This document shows positions 5,707-7,903 of a DNA stretch of 7,903 bases, piece after piece. The stretch is from the NCBI GenBank assembly GCA_002388905.1, contig DGNJ01000045.1, positions 29,581 to 37,483 of the forward strand. The letters are read 5' to 3'. Source of the DNA: Cellvibrionales bacterium UBA4495 (GTDB taxonomy: Bacteria; Pseudomonadota; Gammaproteobacteria; Pseudomonadales; Porticoccaceae). The first letter of the stretch is position 1, and each line of letters begins with the position of its first letter. The notes under the pieces are model-generated. The model was not told where the DNA came from, made no database searches, and saw nothing but the letters and a program-made list of their open reading frames with translations. The position numbers and the translations under genes were made by a program.

Positions 5707-7041
5707 TCATGGTATGGCATCACCAGGCAGGCGGCGGCTTTCGGGCAGCCTCGCCGCCCGCCAGAAACACCAGACCGCCACGCCGGTACCCAGGGTAATG
5801 ATCAAAAGCGAGCGGGTGATTGCATCGCCCGCGGGCATTGATACGGCAAATGAGTCGTTCATCATGCCGATAAACAGGGGACCGAAGCCCAGGCCCACCA
5901 GGTTGAGGATAAAAAGGTGTACGGCAACCGTCATGGCGCGCATGCCGGCGGGTACCAGGAACTGCATCACCGCATAGATGGGCCCGCTGTAGCAGGCAAA
6001 AACGAACTGCTGGACCAGGAACAGAATCAACGCTACATCGCTATTGGGCACCACCAGCATCAGGACCGTCAGGGGGATACCCACAAGCAGAATCCACATG
6101 GGCGTGAGGAAATAACCCCTTACCCCGTTGCGGCCGAGCCGATCTGCAAGCCGACCGGCAAAAAGCGCCCCGGATATGCCGCCGGCAAAGGCGCCGACCG
6201 CCAGCCAGGTGGCCACCTCCTGCAGGGGCAGACCGTGGGTACGGATAAAAAATGGTGCCACCCAGAACGAGAGCCCATAGCCGGCCATGGCATAGAACGC
6301 ACCACCGAACTGAATCAACCTGAGCGCCGGGCTGGCAAAAATATGACGGAGCACCTCGGAGAAACCATAGCCCTTGTCCGAAACCAGGTGCCGATCCGCT
6401 CGCTTTTCCATACGCCCGCGCTGGGGCTCGGCAATGGTGTAGCGCACCAGGATCGCCAGCAGAAGCCCCGGCGCGCCCACCATCAGAAACGCCGTGCGCC
6501 AGTCGAAAAAATAGGTAATCCAGCCACCGGCCAGGAAGCCCAGCATCACCCCGAAGGGAATCGCCATTGAATAAATGGACAACACGGTGGCCCGCTTTTC
6601 CGGCGGGAAATAATCGGCAAGCAGCGAGTGCGCCGGCGGGGTACAGGCCGCCTCCCCCAAACCGACACCGACCCGGGCCATGGCCAGTTGCGCAAAGCTT
6701 CTCGCCAGCCCGCTGGCCATGGTCATCAGGCTCCACACGGCCACACCCAGGGCAATGATGCTGCGCCGGTTGCCACGGTCGGCCCAGCGAGCAATGGGGA
6801 TACCGGCAATGGTGTACAACAGCGCAAAAGCCAACCCACCGAGGAAGCCCATCTGGGTGTCGGATACGCCGAGCTCCGCCTTGATCGGCTCTACCAGAAC
6901 CGACAGGATATATCGGTCGATATAACTGCAGGTATAGGTCAGAGTCAGTAAAAACAGCACATAACGGGCATAACCAGAGCCGGCTTGCTTATTATCACCG
7001 CCGGGAAGTGGTATGGCTGAAGGAAATCTATCTGTTTTCAA
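5707..7041 (-). CDS. MFS transporter, Spinster-like
   Basis: This is a 444-residue inner-membrane transporter with about 12 hydrophobic segments, the first at about 24-50. The MFS motif A in the loop between helices 2 and 3 is GIPIARWADRGNRRS (80-94), and its echo in the second half is AGRLADRLGRNGVR (295-308). SYIDRYILSVLVEPIKAELG (39-58), GLGEAACTPPAHSLLADYF (127-145) and the following PPEKRA are typical of Spinster-like MFS proteins, which are common in clusters for lipophilic carboxylates, steroids and aromatics. It is the first gene of the - strand operon, so it probably imports the substrate or exports an intermediate. The start is TTG at 7041: an in-frame stop lies two codons upstream, and the next candidate (GTG, codon 28) would cut into helix 1. 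The ribosome site is weak (GGAAC about 10 nt upstream). Import versus export cannot be decided from sequence. Confidence 0.92.
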   Translation of the reverse strand: MKTDRFPSAIPLPGGDNKQAGSGYARYVLFLLTLTYTCSYIDRYILSVLVEPIKAELGVSDTQMGFLGGLAFALLYTIAGIPIARWADRGNRRSIIALGVAVWSLMTMASGLARSFAQLAMARVGVGLGEAACTPPAHSLLADYFPPEKRATVLSIYSMAIPFGVMLGFLAGGWITYFFDWRTAFLMVGAPGLLLAILVRYTIAEPQRGRMEKRADRHLVSDKGYGFSEVLRHIFASPALRLIQFGGAFYAMAGYGLSFWVAPFFIRTHGLPLQEVATWLAVGAFAGGISGALFAGRLADRLGRNGVRGYFLTPMWILLVGIPLTVLMLVVPNSDVALILFLVQQFVFACYSGPIYAVMQFLVPAGMRAMTVAVHLFILNLVGLGFGPLFIGMMNDSFAVSMPAGDAITRSLLIITLGTGVAVWCFWRAARLPESRRLPGDAIP

Positions 7042-7279
7042 AAATTATAGTTCCGGATGCCCATGATTATTTTCGTCAGGTTTGGGAGGCGATAAGCCGG
7101 AGCTTAAAGAAAGCACCCCGGGAAGCGAAACAACTAACTCGCCAAGGAGCAGGTGTCTTTAGAAACAAGGCCCAAAAATACCCATAGCAACCCTAAAACG
7201 ATACCTGAATTGAGTAGCCGCTATAGCCCATATTAGTGCGGCCAGATCCCGACACCGTGTGTATGCGCCGAGCACATAT

Positions 7280-7299
7280 CCATAACCGGGCAAGTATGG
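7280..7299. promoter_or_regulatory. Candidate operator: CCATA-N10-TATGG inverted repeat
   Basis: Perfect 5-bp arms separated by 10 bp, one helical turn apart centre to centre or slightly more, would suit a dimeric regulator such as a TetR- or LysR-type protein. It lies in the middle of the divergent intergenic region. No regulator gene is in the window, and arms this short can occur by chance. Confidence 0.2.
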
Positions 7300-7418
7300 C
7301 AAAGCGTGGGAGCAACAGACAATCGATATGTCTATCAAAAGCGGCCATCCTGATATCTTTGCGGGCCTTTTTAATCAATCGACTATTCCAGCCGATACTC
7401 ATAACCCCGGACCCATCC

Positions 7419-7424
7419 TATAAT
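7419..7424 (+). promoter_or_regulatory. Candidate -10 box of the hotdog thioesterase promoter
   Basis: A perfect TATAAT would place the transcription start near 7431, giving a leader of about 43 nt before ATG at 7474. The -35 position (about 7396-7401, TACTCA) is poor, so the promoter may need an activator. The box overlaps an in-frame ATG at 7423, which argues against that upstream ATG being the start if this promoter is used. Confidence 0.45.
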
Positions 7425-7436
7425 GAGTTCGCTCCC

Positions 7437-7451
7437 GGTCAGGTCACGTCA
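7437..7451 (+). repeat. Three tandem GGTCA-like pentamers
   Basis: GGTCA, GGTCA and CGTCA abut with a 5-bp period just downstream of the TATAAT box, inside the expected early transcribed leader. They could be a regulator half-site cluster or chance; the run is short. Confidence 0.2.
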
Positions 7452-7473
7452 CTATTTTTGCCGAGAAACTTTC

Positions 7474-7903
7474 ATGAGTGAGAAAAAGCCTTCGGATATA
7501 CGGATAGGTGCCGCAGACAACTACTGGTCGAAATTTGAAAGTGGTTGGACCAATTTGTTGACCTATCGCTATCTGGGCCGGACAAACCCTGTCCTGGACA
7601 AGGGCGTCGATTCAGTGACCATGCCGCTTCGGCACGATATGCGCAACATTCATGGCGGTATCATGGCCGCACCGCTCTGCATCGCAGCGGCGGAGTCCGG
7701 CGGCATGCATGACGACCTCTACATCCCCAACCCGATAACAGCGAACCTCCAGGTTATCGATGACGCCCGGGGAGTTAACCGGGTACGGGTACTGCCCGAA
7801 ACTGTCAAGCTGGGGCGCAACATGGGTTTTAGCCGCTCGCTCATTGTCGACGATACCAACCCGGACAGAGTGATTGCGCTGTCCAGCGGCTCGGCGATCA
7901 CCC
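7474..7903 (+). CDS. PaaI-like hotdog-fold protein, probable acyl-CoA thioesterase (3' end outside window)
   Basis: The frame from ATG at 7474 stays open for 143 codons to the window edge. The product resembles PaaI/4HBT hotdog-fold proteins, which mostly hydrolyse acyl-CoA thioesters in the cytosol. RNIHGGIMAAPLCIAAAESG (58-77) matches the loop and central helix carrying the HGG motif (60-62), and VRVLPETVKLGRNMGFSRSL (105-122) matches the following strands with the Gly-Arg-Asn turn. The Asp expected nine residues after the motif His is Cys69 here; Glu74 is the nearest acidic residue on that helix, so catalysis could differ. The gene is transcribed away from the MFS operon. ATG at 7474 has a weak ribosome site (GAGAAA). 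An in-frame ATG at 7423 would add 17 residues but lies on the -10 box. A non-catalytic or dehydratase role is possible. The missing C-terminus prevents judging the full domain. Confidence 0.75.
   Translation, partial: MSEKKPSDIRIGAADNYWSKFESGWTNLLTYRYLGRTNPVLDKGVDSVTMPLRHDMRNIHGGIMAAPLCIAAAESGGMHDDLYIPNPITANLQVIDDARGVNRVRVLPETVKLGRNMGFSRSLIVDDTNPDRVIALSSGSAIT

Larger units (their letters stand above)
7042..7473. other. Divergent intergenic region, no intact gene seen
   Basis: These 432 bp separate two divergent transcription units and have visibly lower GC than the genes around them, so they probably hold the control region of both. Seen here: TATAAT at 7419-7424 facing the hotdog gene; TATAAT on the - strand at 7049-7044, only 2 nt from the MFS start and without a good -35; an inverted repeat CCATA (7280-7284) / TATGG (7295-7299) with a 10-bp spacer; and tandem GGTCA-like units at 7437-7451. 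A short - strand frame ends at 7193 with GYSGYSIQVSF, which has the alternating pattern and final Phe of outer-membrane barrel ends. The rest of that frame is not recognisable, so it may be chance or a decayed remnant. Confidence 0.55.

Noticed and set aside
5661..5723. Longer N-terminus for the Rieske protein starting at 5723
   Set aside because: It would be encoded by the AT repeat tract, overlap the MFS gene and ignore the strong AGGAG site 6 nt before the ATG at 5660.
7044..7049. TATAAT on the - strand as the promoter of the MFS operon
   Set aside because: Transcription would start at or inside the only usable start codon (TTG 7041), and no -35 element fits at 16-18 bp. The true promoter is probably further upstream.
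7097..7120. Small hairpin GCTT-AAAGA-AAGC flanked by CCGG
   Set aside because: Only 4-bp stems with mismatched flanks; too weak to call a terminator or operator.
7423..7473. Upstream in-frame ATG at 7423 as the start of the hotdog protein
   Set aside because: It overlaps a TATAAT box, has no ribosome site, and the 17 added residues do not look like part of the domain.

Overview
The window looks like an accessory catabolic gene cluster from a GC-rich bacterium. My best guess is a proteobacterium, probably a marine or soil gammaproteobacterium or sphingomonad-like organism. That rests on the GC-rich coding sequence, good Shine-Dalgarno sites and AT-rich leaders, plus the mix of families. No 16S or other taxonomic marker is present, so the taxonomy is inference only.

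Layout. Positions 1-2478 hold three co-directional + strand genes: the 3' end of a LuxC-type acyl-CoA reductase, a short-chain dehydrogenase/reductase (SDR), and an FMN-dependent alpha-hydroxy-acid oxidase/dehydrogenase. They converge at about 2479-2563 on a four-gene - strand operon. In transcription order that operon is a Spinster-like MFS transporter (7041-5707), a KshA-like Rieske oxygenase (5660-4617), an AMP-forming acyl-CoA synthetase (4606-3044) and a SnoaL/BaiE-like small cyclase/dehydratase fold protein (3007-2564). A 432-bp non-coding region (7042-7473) separates this operon from a divergent + strand gene that runs off the right end. Its product is a PaaI-like hotdog-fold protein, probably a thioesterase.

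How the genes may work together (inference). The MFS protein imports or exports a small lipophilic molecule. The ligase activates a carboxylate as its CoA thioester. The Rieske protein hydroxylates or desaturates a ring, and the SnoaL-like protein dehydrates or isomerises an oxygenated intermediate. The SDR and the flavin enzyme oxidise hydroxyl groups, the LuxC homologue reduces an acyl-CoA to an aldehyde, and the hotdog protein may release CoA. The combination resembles steroid, bile-acid or cyclic-terpenoid metabolism more than simple aromatic catabolism, but the substrate cannot be read from sequence. No ferredoxin or reductase for the Rieske oxygenase lies in the window.

The points most worth a second look are the Tyr-Asp-His arrangement in the SnoaL-like protein, which matches BaiE spacing as I recall it; a Tyr-to-Leu change at a normally conserved active-site position of the flavin enzyme; the absence of the usual helix Asp in the hotdog protein; and the structured intergenic regions. 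I found no RNA genes, insertion sequences or CRISPR arrays.
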